Origin: Neocallimastix lanati (nom. inval.)
Lineage: Eukaryota > Neocallimastigomycota > Neocallimastigomycetes > Neocallimastigales > Neocallimastigaceae
NCBI GenBank assembly: GCA_016946835.1
Contig: JACVTC010000017.1
Span: forward strand, 1,755,001 to 1,789,083
Length of the DNA stretch: 34,083 bases
Direction: 5' to 3'
Below, one piece after another: positions 12,201-22,072 of this stretch (within the stretch, counting starts at the first letter, position 1; every line of letters begins with the position of its first letter). The notes under the pieces are model-generated. The model saw nothing but the letters and a program-made list of their open reading frames with translations, was not told the DNA's origin and did no database searches. Made by a program: the position numbers and the translations under genes.

Positions 12201-12679
12201 TTTTATAAAAAGATTAAAGAGGAGAATATATAACAGAAATCAAGAAAGAATGATTAATTCTTTGATGCAACAAACTATTATCAATTATTAATAGAACAAA
12301 AAAAAATTGCAAGAAAAAAGGAAAAAGAATTAAAAAAAAAAAAATAAATAAATAGTAGATAGTAAAGAAAAAGACAAAAAAAAAACAAAAACCCAATCTC
12401 ATCATAGGTAGACATTAAAATTATATTCATTATGCTATTTATAAAGTAAATAATAACTAAATTGGATAGAAATAAATCATAAAAGCTATCTTTAAAACTA
12501 TTTAATAATAATTGTCGAATCTTTTTTTTTTTTTTTTTTAAATATTTATTTGATTTAAAATAAAAAGATACAACAAATAATAATTTGATTAAATTTATTA
12601 ATATTTTAGCTGTTCATTTTTTATGATTTAATTTTTAATTTTTTATTGATTCAAATTGTATGGTATAGTTAGTGTAGTT
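9300..12679. other. AT-rich spacer with an AAT minisatellite, no gene seen
   Basis: A/T-rich sequence throughout. An (AAT/AAAT)n array at about 11840-12035 contains the same AAAGAG-plus-palindrome phrase (near 11951) as the array at 7371-8105. A slightly more complex patch at about 11100-11215 gave no gene or RNA that I can support. Confidence 0.5.
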
Positions 12680-12719
12680 ACCATGAATCTCCTTTTTTAT
12701 TTCCAAGGGAATTCATGGT
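12680..12719. repeat. 12-bp inverted repeat with one bulge (hairpin)
   Basis: ACCATGAATcTCC (12680-12692) pairs with GGAATTCATGGT (12708-12719), leaving a single bulged C and a 15-nt loop. It sits in an island of ordinary complexity (about 12650-12760) within AT repeats, with no coding frame nearby. Confidence 0.5.
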
Positions 12720-14155
12720 TATGGTAAGAATGAAGGGTGCTGATATGAGGAAAAAAAAGTTTCATAGAATATTAATATATTGATCAACTAAAATAAAAAT
12801 AATAAATAATAAATAATAAATCTCTAATAATGAATAATGAATAATAAATAATAAATAATAAATAATGAATAATAAATCTTTAATAATGAATAATAAATAA
12901 TAAATCTTTAATAATAAATAATAAGTAATAAAAAATAAATCTATAATAATAAATTTATTATAATAAATCTTTAATAATAAATCTTTAATTATAAATCTTT
13001 TAATAATAATATTTGATAAATGAATAATCATTAAAGGAATAATAAATAATAAATAATATTAATATGTAATAGGTAATATTAATTTTTTTTTTATTTTTAC
13101 TTTTATTATTATTATAAATATATAATTATTATATTATTTATTCATTATCAATAAGAAAGGAAAGGAAAGTTAAGGGAAATAAAATAGAATAAAGATATTC
13201 TTTTATTTTCTTATAGTAAAGAGTATTGTTAATATGTAGCTGATATATATTCTATATTATATTTCATTATAATATTTTTATATTGTAATATTAAATTATT
13301 ATATGGTTATATTCTAATAATTTAATTAATTATTTATTTTTTTTCCTTTTTTCGTTTGTAGGATGATAAATTTTTTTTTTATCTTAGTTTTTATATTAAA
13401 TAGAAATTATATATATAAATGTATATAAATAATATATGAATATTATATATAAATGCTTTTATGTACATTCTTTTTTATTTATTTTTATTTATATTTATTT
13501 ATATACGTAATTTTTTATTATTATTTTTTTTAATTATGTTTATAATAATATTTTATTATCAATTTTCTTTTTATTTTAATAATTTAATATATATGAGGAA
13601 GAACGCTACAATTTTTTATATACATTTAATATATCCAAATATATTAATATTATATAATTTTAATATTTATTTATATAGACATCATTTATTAATTTTAATT
13701 ATTTTATTTTTTTTATATAGAATTGATGTAATACATAGTTATTTATAGAAAAATGATTTGATATTGATATTTAAATTTCTTTTACATTAAATTTTCTATA
13801 TGTATTTATTATATTTTATTATTTATATATTATTTATATATTTATTTATAAATATTAGAAAAACTTTTTTTTCTTTTATAGTATTCCATAAATTTATATT
13901 GAATATAATATATTAAATTATATTGGGATAATATATTATTATATTTATATACTAATTTATGTATTAAATTTTTTATTTAAAAAAATTTAATTAATACGTT
14001 TTTTGTATTATACCTCAAATTAATATATTAATTTTTATTTGAATATTAATATTAAAACATTATTTTTATATATTATAATTGACTATAATATACGACGTAA
14101 AATTTTTTTGATTTATTTCACTTCCTCGATTTCTAATTTGTCCATTCAATTTTTG
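12720..14155. other. AT-rich spacer including an AAT/AATCTTT repeat
   Basis: The segment at about 12785-13015 is an array of AATAATAAATCTTTAATAAT-like units with variable copies. The rest is A/T sequence. A 95-residue plus-strand frame (13461-13748) is built of I/F/Y/L codons from AT repeats and is not supported as a gene. Confidence 0.5.
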
Positions 14156-14195
14156 GAAATTTATTTCAAATAAAAGAAATTTTTGAATAAATTTC
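14156..14195 (+). promoter_or_regulatory. Inverted repeat upstream of scsB
   Basis: GAAATTTATTtCAAA (14156-14170) is the reverse complement of TTTGAATAAATTTC (14182-14195), apart from one bulged T. It lies 83-122 bp before the scsB ATG, within promoter distance, in a region that also has pyrimidine patches (CTTCCTCGATTTC, CTTTTCACTCC). It could be a dimer-binding site or an AT cruciform; function is inference. Confidence 0.35.
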
Positions 14196-14277
14196 TACTT
14201 TTTCTTTTCACTCCAAAAATTTTCTAATTATTATTAAATAATTTTAGAGATCTTTAATTTTTAAAATTAAATACAAA

Positions 14278-16453
14278 ATGCTTGCTAACGTTACTCGTTC
14301 AACTTCTAAGGCTGCTCCAGCTTTAGTAAGTATTTTTATATTTAAAAATTTATTGAATATTTCAAACAAAGTGATAGATTTTGTATAACTATCCTTTTAT
14401 AATATTCAGTAATTTTTAATAAAAAAAAAAAAAAAAAAGAAGTGTAAAACAAATTTGAAAGTAGAATAAAAAGAAAAAAAAATTGAAGTAAAAAAAAATG
14501 AAAAATAAATTGGGAAATATATATGAAGTGTTTTGTTTTAAGAAGAAACATTGGTATAAAGGAATAAAAAATATTACAATCTTTTTTCTTCCTAATTTAT
14601 TGATTTTATTTTTCTTCAAATAATAAAAAATACAAAAAAAAAAAAAAATGAAGGCTATTATTAAAGATAGTAATTGTTATAATAATTTAGTATAATAAAA
14701 AAACGAATTAAAAAATTAAAGTTTGAAATTTTTTAATGATTGAAATAAAAGTTATTAATAAAAAAAATATCTATATGTTATTAGAAATATTTATTTTGAT
14801 TATAATTACGAATTATTTATAAAAGAAATAGTGAAATTCTTAAAAATTAAAAAAAAAAATTTTATATTATTAGAAAAAATTAGTTTAATAACAAAAATTT
14901 TAAATAAAAATAATTTAAAACACCTAATGAATAATAGAAAGAATATAACATTCATTAATATGAAAAAAATATTAATATAAATTATATCAATCATAGTAAC
15001 TAATATATATTTATTTTTATTTTAAACTATATTAATATAATAAAAGGCTTCCATTGCCCAATCTGCCCAAAAGCGTTTCCTCTCTGTTCATGAATACTGC
15101 TCCATGAACCTTCTTCATGAATACAATGTTAACGCTCCAAAGGGTATTGTTGCTAAGACCCCAGAAGAAGCTTACCAAGCTGCTAAGAAGCTTAACACCG
15201 AAGATTTAGTCATCAAGGCTCAAGTTCTTGCTGGTGGTCGTGGTAAGGGTCACTTCGACAGTGGACTTCAAGGTGGTGTCAAGCTCTGTTACACGTATGT
15301 ATATTGATAAAATGATAATAATAATAAATTAAATAAAAATTGAAAAATGATAGAAAAATATTGATTTCAATTTTATGTTTAAATTAATATTTCTAATTAA
15401 AATTTATTGTATCTTTAAAATAAAATAATTTTTTATAGTCCAGAACAAGTTAAGGAATACGCTTCCAAGATGTTAGGTCACAAGCTTATCACCAAGCAAA
15501 CTGGTGCTGCTGGTAGAGACTGTAACGCTGTTTACGTTGTCGAACGTCAATACGCTCGTCGTGAATACTACTTCGCCATTCTTTTAGATCGTGCCACTCG
15601 TGGTCCAGTTCTTGTTGCTTCCTCTGAAGGTGGTGTTGAAATTGAAGAAGTTGCCAAGACCAACCCAGATGCTATCATCACTGTTCCATTCAGTATTAAG
15701 ACTGGTCTTACCAAGGAAATTGCTCTTGATACCGCTAAGAAGATGGGTTTCACTGAAAAGTGTGTCCCACAAGCTGCTGATACTTTCATGAAGCTCTACA
15801 AGATCTTCATTGAAAAGGATGCCACTATGGTTGAAATTAACCCAATGGCCGAAAACAACATGGGTGAAGTTGTCTGTATGGATGCTAAGTTCGGTTTCGA
15901 TGATAACGCTTCCTTCAAGCAAAAGGGTATCTTCGCTCTCCGTGATACCACTCAAGAAGATCCACGTGAAGTTGCTGCTGCCAAGTGGAACCTTAACTAC
16001 GTTGGTATGGAAGGTAACATTGGTTGTCTTGTTAACGGTGCCGGTCTTGCTATGGCTACTATGGATATCATTAAGCTTAATGGTGGTGTCCCAGCTAACT
16101 TCCTTGATGTCGGTGGTTCTGCTACTGCTAAGCAAGTTAAGGAAGCCTTCAAGATTATTTCTTCTGATAAGGCTGTTTCCGCTATCCTTGTTAACATTTT
16201 CGGTGGTATCATGAGATGTGATATTGTTGCTGAAGGTGTTATCCAAGCTGTTAAGGAACTCGGTCTTGACATTCCACTTGTTGTCCGTCTTCAAGGTACT
16301 AAGGTCGAAGAAGCCAGAGAACTTATTAAGAAATCTAACCTTTCCTTATACGCTATTGATGATCTTGACAAGGCCGCTAAGAAGGTTGTCCAACTTGCCA
16401 ATGTTGTTGGTTTAGCTAAGGAAAACGGTATTAAGATCAAGATTGAAAACTAG
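14278..16453 (+). CDS. scsB: Succinate-CoA ligase beta subunit, hydrogenosomal (three exons)
   Basis: Exons 14278-14325, 15047-15294 and 15439-16453 join in frame to 436 aa plus stop. With the alpha subunit it converts succinyl-CoA, ADP and phosphate to succinate, CoA and ATP, the substrate-level ATP step of the hydrogenosome in anaerobic fungi. Residues 1-27 form a presequence (no acidic residue before E32; basic/Ser/Ala rich; ending QKRF before LSVHEY). An ATP-grasp domain follows, with GGRGKG (79-84), EINPMAE (231-237) and [10 protein letters not shown] (247-256) for nucleotide/metal binding. The CoA-ligase domain then shows [12 protein letters not shown] (297-308), GGSATA (324-329) and [10 protein letters not shown] (351-360). 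Length fits the family plus a targeting peptide. Codon use is strongly biased (GGT, AAG, GAA, C-ending codons), typical of an abundantly expressed gene. The splice sites were set by eye: GTAAGT...AAAG and GTATGT...ATAG. Confidence 0.95.
14326..15046 (+). other. scsB intron 1 (phase 0)
   Basis: Begins GTAAGT directly after codon 16 and ends AATAAAAG before GCT TCC ATT. At 721 nt it is five times the length of intron 2 and wholly AT-rich. It splits the presequence. Open frames inside it on the minus strand are A/T artefacts. Confidence 0.85.
15295..15438 (+). other. scsB intron 2
   Basis: GTATGT donor after TGT TAC AC and TTTTATAG acceptor; 144 nt. The codon ACT (Thr99) is split after its second base. 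A CTAAT-type branch-like sequence lies near 15391-15396. Confidence 0.9.
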
Positions 16454-17132
16454 ATTAATTTATTTATAAAAGCAAAATTAAATTAAAATGTTTTTTTTTT
16501 TTTTTTTGTGATTTTGAAAAAAAAAGAAAAAAAAAAGGAAAATAAATATTTTTTTTTAACTTTTTATAAAGAATATATATATATAATAAAATTAATAAAA
16601 AAAAATTAAAACACATAAAATTAATAATAATAAAAAAAAAAGCATACACACAAAACACATAAAATTTTTTTAAAACAAAAAAAAAACAAGAGAATGAAAT
16701 TAAAATATTAAAAAATATATCAATTAAACAAAAATTTTTAAAACATCATACATCTATATACATATAATAGTAAATAAAAATTTTATTTGAAGAGGGAAAA
16801 AAAAAGAAAAGTTTTAAAACAAAATAAATAATAAAATAAATATAATAAAAAAAAAATAAAAAAAAAGGATTTGAGTGTTTATTTATTTAAAATATTTTGT
16901 GTTATTATTTTTTGTTGTTAATATTTTGAGAAATACTTCAGGACATTGAAGGTTTGTTTATATAAGATAGTTTGATGATTTGTAATGATTTGTTAAAGTA
17001 GATTATGAATTGGTGTTATTAAACTGTGATAGGAATATATAATATGAATTTTTATTTACAGTTTAATTTGGTACTGTTAATTTTGAAGAGGGAGGTGTAG
17101 TTTGTTACAGTAATATAAATTAATAAAGTTTT
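16454..17132. other. scsB 3' flank, then unassigned normal-complexity sequence
   Basis: 16454-16867 is A/T-rich and presumably holds the scsB 3'UTR and poly(A) site (AATAAA near 16541). From about 16868, just after an interrupted A-run, to 17132 the sequence is less repetitive and ends ATTAATAAAG, resembling the 3' ends of the retrotransposons downstream. It may be the outer 5' part of the first element or a scrap of another one. No coding frame was seen. Confidence 0.45.
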
Positions 17133-17162
17133 GGTAATAGTTCATTCCTTAACTCCTTTTCT
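17133..17162 (+). repeat. 30-nt exact copy of the family A ORF in the 5' leader
   Basis: These 30 bases are identical to 18419-18448, the part of the endonuclease-coding region that encodes GNSSFLNSFS. Identity stops abruptly on both sides. A template jump during reverse transcription is the simplest explanation. Confidence 0.85.
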
Positions 17163-17210
17163 GCCCCAATGAAGTGGACTGTTTTTCCAGGTCCATGGAG
17201 GGTTGATGGA

Positions 17211-17283
17211 AAAGGAATAACCTATATCAGGTGTACTAATTACAGCTTTCTGTGATTCTGATGATAATCAATGGTTATCCTTT
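17211..17283 (+). promoter_or_regulatory. Nested inverted repeat in the family A 5' leader (possible structured RNA)
   Basis: Outer arms AAAGGaATAACC (17211-17222) and GGTTATCCTTT (17273-17283) pair over 11 bp with one bulge. Inside them ATCAG (17226-17230) pairs with CTGAT (17258-17262), and ACAG (17242-17245) with CTGT (17250-17253). The single-stranded stretch GTGTACTAATT after ATCAG resembles the same position of the family B structure (24648-24720). Function is unknown; a promoter RNA, ribozyme or retroposition signal are all possible. Confidence 0.5.
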
Positions 17284-17535
17284 CTAAAGTGGCTTCTAGT
17301 ACGAAGAGAGAAATCTGGAATACTGGAAGACTGTAGAAAGTGAACTTGACGTTCTATAATGTCTTAAAAATGGATATGTAGTAACATTGGAGTTGTACAA
17401 TTAATAATATCATGTAGTTTCTACATATTATCATTGTAATGAATCTATTGTATTTTTTACTTTAGCATTATTTTGTATATGTTTTTTTTTTATAGTATTA
17501 TTTATACTCTCATGTAGCTATTGTAAAATGGAAAT

Positions 17536-17564
17536 GTAGGAGATTGATTCACTCCAAAGCTTGT
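17536..17564 (+). promoter_or_regulatory. Conserved 5'UTR block, family A copy 1
   Basis: This 29-nt block containing GAGATTGATTCACTC matches 25004-25032 of family B with three mismatches, although most of the rest of the two leaders does not align. An upstream block, GAATCTATTGTATT (17441-17454), is identical to 24953-24966. An internal promoter element is a reasonable guess. Confidence 0.55.
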
Positions 17565-17899
17565 GTTTGAGACATTATTTAACGGATGGGAATCTTTTTA
17601 TAGTTTTTCACAACTATTATTTCATTAACACTTAAATTTTATATTATATATGATTATTTTACAGAAATTTTTACATAAAACAGGAATTTATAATTGAAAA
17701 TCATTAATTAAAACTAGTCAACACAAAAAGAAAGAAAAACAAACAAGTTTTAGCAAACAATATACACGAAAGAGAAGACAACAGCAATAAATTTTTATTT
17801 TTTTTTTAATTTTTTAATTTTTACTAATTTTATTTTTTTTTTTTTATTTTTATATTACACTTACCTTTTATTAATATAGATAAGTTTTTTTATTTTATT

Positions 17900-20800
17900 A
17901 TGTCAACTATACGAAGAGGTCTGCGACTTTATGGTCCTGACCATGATAAATTTGTTTTAATTTTCATTCATGATCTTGAATCTTGGACTGAAAGTAGACT
18001 ATGGGAATTTTTAAGCAAAAAGATATCAAATTGTAATGAAGTTGTTCATGGAATCGTTAAAAAACACTATATTAATATGGAAAACTACTTCATCCTAAGA
18101 GTTAACTATAATAATTGTACGGATTATTTGAAGGTTATTTATTTGATTACTAAGCACTTACCTGTTAAAAGAATTAAATGGAAGATTACTTCAAGGATAC
18201 GCACATTTAGTAATGTTAATCATAATAGAACCAGGTATTATTCTGAACCCTCAATCCCCATCTCTGAAAGCCTCCTGTATGCTAACCCTTTCTCGAATAC
18301 TAAATATTTCAACCTCTGTATTAGCTGGAACATAAATGGTTGGAATTCTGAAAAACGTGACGGACTTACCAATTTTAATTCAATCTTTAATCCTATTTGT
18401 ATTTGTCTTCAAGAAGTCGGTAATAGTTCATTCCTTAACTCCTTTTCTAACTCATATCCATTCCTTAATCATTATAGAACAGTACTGAGACGTGCGGACA
18501 AAAAAATCCCTGGTATGAGGGGCCTTTATATAGGTGTGCACTCCTCCTGCCAATTCACTAATGATGATTTTGAATATAGATATATACTCTCAGTAAATAT
18601 ATTCTCTTTTTGGGGTGTCAGATGTTCTTTAGGGAACATTTACATCCCTAGCAAAAAACACAAAGACTCTAGAGAAAAAGCGGAAACTGATTTTGCTAAT
18701 TGGCTCAAGAACCATCAGAATAACCCTTCGGCTATTGTTGGTGATTTCAACATGACTAAGCAACAACTCAAAGATCTTATTCTTAGAATTTCCCCTCAAT
18801 GGTTTGTTATGGATATGGTTGGTCATCAATTTACTTGGTCTAATGGTGGAAAGAATTCTTGTATTGATTTTATAGTAGTGAACGATAAATTAAGAAATTA
18901 TCTGAATATTGCTTCTGTATGCTACTCTTTTAATGACATCTCTGACCATTTACCACTTATTCTTTCTTGTAAAAAAATATCTCCTGATGGTTTTGTTACT
19001 CCCCCTCGGGATAAACAAATTAAGTGGTCTAATCGAATTTGTAGGGATAAACGTGAAGCAATCTTCTCTCATAATAAATTCACATGTTTACTGGATGAAT
19101 TTGAACATAATGATAATCTAGACTCTAATACAATGGTTAAAAAACTTCTTGACACAGCAAATAAAATAGGCGATGACATTCAAGCAAGAGTTCCTACAAA
19201 TTTACAGGGTTCAGCGTTCCATTGTCCTGCTTATATTAAGAAATTATCACATGAAAAACATTTATTTTATAAAAGGATTAAAAATTTTAAACTTCGTAAT
19301 GATTTGTCAAATCTTCAAGAATTTTGTGATCTCTCAAAAGAATATAGAGTTCTCTCTGATTATATCATTAGTATTAAAAGAAATATTAGAAATATTAGAT
19401 TTAAAAATTTGATTCATTCCATCGGCGAATGTTTCTTAAAAAATGATGCCCAGCGTGGTTGGTCTGGACTTAAGAAAATTTCTAAACCTTCTTACTCTCC
19501 TTCCCAATCACCTGTATACATTAAAGATAAAGAAGGTAATGTTCTAGTATCCCAAGAAGATCAACTCAATCGTTTTGCAGAACACTATGAAGAACTTGCT
19601 TCTGATATAACTGGTCACAGTCTTAATGAAAATTATTGGAAAAGAATACTTAATAATTCTTCTACTCCTCAGGAATCATGGGATATTAATCAACCTATTT
19701 CCATGTCAGAAATTCATTCAACTGTTCTTTCAATGAAAAATAACAAAGCACCTGGTCCTGATGGTATACCTACAGAATTTTTTAAAGCATTTTTTAATTC
19801 TGAGAGTAGAAATTCTTCTCAGGATGACTCTAATCAAGAGGTTACTTATTCCGATTGTGCAAAGTGTCTGTTATTACTTTTTAATAAAATTTGGGATGGT
19901 GACTTTCCTAATGAATGGAACTCTGCTTCTATTGTTTCTATTCCTAAAAAAGGGGATCTTTCAGATTGTAATAATTATCGTGGTATTTCACTCATCAATG
20001 TAGGTTTAAAAATTCTATCAAAAATTGTCACTAAAAGAATATCGGACTATGCTTTTTCTAATGGAATAATTAGACCAGAACAGTTTGGTTTTAGAAATAA
20101 AGAAGAATGTATTAGTTTATTTGTATCCATTCGTGAAATTTGTCAAAGAAGAAAATTTAAGGATAAATTTACCTTTCTTGCCTTTCTTGACCTTAAAAAA
20201 GCTTATGATTCAGTTCCAATTTACAATATACTTACTAAACTAGATAATCTTGGTATTCGTGGTAAATGCCTTCAATTCATTACTAATCTATACCTTACCT
20301 CGAAAGCTCGTGCAATCTTTAATGGTAAACTTTCAAAAGAATTTCCAATACACCGTGGTGTTCGCCAAGGGTGTCCTCTCTCACCTATCTTATTCAATAT
20401 ATTTATCAATGATATTTTTGATAAATGTAAAAGATATGGTGTGATTACTGAAAAGAAAAAGTGTTGTGGTGGATTATTTGCTGATGATATTGTATTATTA
20501 GCTCCTACAAAATCTTCACTTAAAAACCTTTTGAATATTGCTCATGATTGGGGTATTAAAAATGAAATGACCTTTGGAATCAATAAATGCGCTACACTAG
20601 TTGTTAAACCAAAGAATTTTATTCCTTCAAGACATTATGAAAATCCTACATTTAGACTTGGTATGAACTATATACCAAGCACTAATCAATATACATATCT
20701 TGGTATACCTTTTAATGAATCGTTGGATTTAAAACCTATTATTGCTAAGATGAACAATAAAATTAATTATACAGTTAACTCTTTCTTTAGATTTTTAACC

Positions 20801-21985
20801 AATAGGAATGTTCCTTTCTACTTTAAAACTCGTATACTAGTTTCTTTTGTCCTTAGTTCAGTTCTTTATTATGCTCCCTTACTTGGTTCAAATAAAAAGA
20901 ATACTGAAAAAGCTCAAACTGCTTTTAATCGAGGTTTGTATTGGAGTTTCGGGTTTAAAAATAAAACCTCCAATACTTCAATTTACAATATGTCTAAGGA
21001 ACTTTCTATACCTCCTATAGCTAGTTTTTGTGCTAAGGCGATGATTCGATGCTTTAAAAAGTGGAAAGATTCTTCTTGTATTATTTCTCATTTAGTCAAA
21101 AATATACCTACACTTTCTCACTATTCATGGACGAAAAAAGCACGGAGTTTAGCAGTACACAAGCACAGTAATAAACTTCCTGGAGAAATAAGGAAGTTTT
21201 ACTGGGAAAATATTCATTATTCAAGCACTCCTGCGATCAGATCTACAAAATACAAGAAATTTAAATTTGGTTTTAAAAAATTTATTCATCGTCTATCACT
21301 TAAATATTCACAATTTTCTCTTGGATTTTTTTGGATTGGACGAATTAAATGTGGATTCAAATTTGATGTAAAAACGTATGTTAAAAGTAATCTAGTATCA
21401 GAAAATTGCCCAACATACTGCCCTTGTTGTGGTGAGAGTAACAGCATACCTAGTTTTACACACTGGATACTTTTATGTCCTAAATTTGAAGAATTTAGGC
21501 AACATTTCATTCCCTTTGTTGATGAAATTTTTATTAATTTTTCTCTAATTGTTCATGAGAAATCATTGAACATTCCTGATGATAAAGAGGAAGATTTTGA
21601 TGATAATATCAATTTTTACGTGCTGTGTATCCTTCTTGGCGGAAATGCAGTATTTGAAATCTTAAAGATCGGCTCGGGGGAAAGAAGGCGACTTATTAAT
21701 AATATTTTTCAATCACCTTCGAACGAGTCTTCTTTCCCGATTTCATTTTTTGTGGGGCTTGCGGAATTCCTTACTAACGTTATGCCTATTGTGATTGGTG
21801 ATTTTTACACCATGATCGATTTGTATAGTGTTAGACCTACCGTTGTCAAGAGTGTCGACGTCGTAACGATAAGGCAAAGAAGAAATTCTGATACAGATTC
21901 GAATGATAATTTTCATCCACATGGGGTTATCTTCGATGAATGGGAAGAGTTAGAGGCCTTTTCGTCCTCGAAGCTCATAACGTAG
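17900..21985 (+). CDS. LINE family A polyprotein: RRM-like, endonuclease, reverse transcriptase, zinc knuckle
   Basis: A 1361-aa single ORF that mobilises the element by target-primed reverse transcription. Residues 17-97 have a beta-alpha-beta-beta-alpha-beta pattern like an RRM, probably RNA binding. Residues 139-355 are an APE-type endonuclease with every expected catalytic position: WNINGW (143-148), E172 in LQEVG, GDFN (281-284), CID (321-323) and SDH (348-350). The RT domain runs from about KAPGPDGIP (616) through IPKKGDLSDCNNYRG, the first catalytic Asp at D764 (FLDLKKAYDS), RQGCPLSP and FADD (860-863). A CX2CX10HX4C knuckle lies at C1174, C1177, H1188 and C1193. The last 150 residues hold a further block (LLGG, PIVIG, KSVD, RQRR) shared with family B. 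There is no separate ORF1. The ATG at 17900 follows a T-rich leader and is matched in copy 3. The frame is intact, so the protein may be active. Confidence 0.95.
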   Translation: MSTIRRGLRLYGPDHDKFVLIFIHDLESWTESRLWEFLSKKISNCNEVVHGIVKKHYINMENYFILRVNYNNCTDYLKVIYLITKHLPVKRIKWKITSRIRTFSNVNHNRTRYYSEPSIPISESLLYANPFSNTKYFNLCISWNINGWNSEKRDGLTNFNSIFNPICICLQEVGNSSFLNSFSNSYPFLNHYRTVLRRADKKIPGMRGLYIGVHSSCQFTNDDFEYRYILSVNIFSFWGVRCSLGNIYIPSKKHKDSREKAETDFANWLKNHQNNPSAIVGDFNMTKQQLKDLILRISPQWFVMDMVGHQFTWSNGGKNSCIDFIVVNDKLRNYLNIASVCYSFNDISDHLPLILSCKKISPDGFVTPPRDKQIKWSNRICRDKREAIFSHNKFTCLLDEFEHNDNLDSNTMVKKLLDTANKIGDDIQARVPTNLQGSAFHCPAYIKKLSHEKHLFYKRIKNFKLRNDLSNLQEFCDLSKEYRVLSDYIISIKRNIRNIRFKNLIHSIGECFLKNDAQRGWSGLKKISKPSYSPSQSPVYIKDKEGNVLVSQEDQLNRFAEHYEELASDITGHSLNENYWKRILNNSSTPQESWDINQPISMSEIHSTVLSMKNNKAPGPDGIPTEFFKAFFNSESRNSSQDDSNQEVTYSDCAKCLLLLFNKIWDGDFPNEWNSASIVSIPKKGDLSDCNNYRGISLINVGLKILSKIVTKRISDYAFSNGIIRPEQFGFRNKEECISLFVSIREICQRRKFKDKFTFLAFLDLKKAYDSVPIYNILTKLDNLGIRGKCLQFITNLYLTSKARAIFNGKLSKEFPIHRGVRQGCPLSPILFNIFINDIFDKCKRYGVITEKKKCCGGLFADDIVLLAPTKSSLKNLLNIAHDWGIKNEMTFGINKCATLVVKPKNFIPSRHYENPTFRLGMNYIPSTNQYTYLGIPFNESLDLKPIIAKMNNKINYTVNSFFRFLTNRNVPFYFKTRILVSFVLSSVLYYAPLLGSNKKNTEKAQTAFNRGLYWSFGFKNKTSNTSIYNMSKELSIPPIASFCAKAMIRCFKKWKDSSCIISHLVKNIPTLSHYSWTKKARSLAVHKHSNKLPGEIRKFYWENIHYSSTPAIRSTKYKKFKFGFKKFIHRLSLKYSQFSLGFFWIGRIKCGFKFDVKTYVKSNLVSENCPTYCPCCGESNSIPSFTHWILLCPKFEEFRQHFIPFVDEIFINFSLIVHEKSLNIPDDKEEDFDDNINFYVLCILLGGNAVFEILKIGSGERRRLINNIFQSPSNESSFPISFFVGLAEFLTNVMPIVIGDFYTMIDLYSVRPTVVKSVDVVTIRQRRNSDTDSNDNFHPHGVIFDEWEELEAFSSSKLIT

Positions 21986-22072
21986 TTTTTTAATATTAAT
22001 ATAAAAAAATTTCATGTATTTAAATTTCATGTATTTTTTAAAAAAATATTATTAAATAAAGTTTATTCCTAG

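Noticed and set aside
13461-13748. 95-residue plus-strand frame rich in I, F, Y and L
   Set aside because: Composition is what random AT sequence gives; no domain, and the flanks are the same.
15584-16294. 236-residue open frame on the minus strand across scsB exon 3
   Set aside because: It is a shadow of strongly biased codons in the sense gene; the sense protein has all the family motifs.
17258-17284. CTGATGA, reminiscent of a hammerhead ribozyme core
   Set aside because: No GAAA core strand or matching stems II/III follow at the expected positions.
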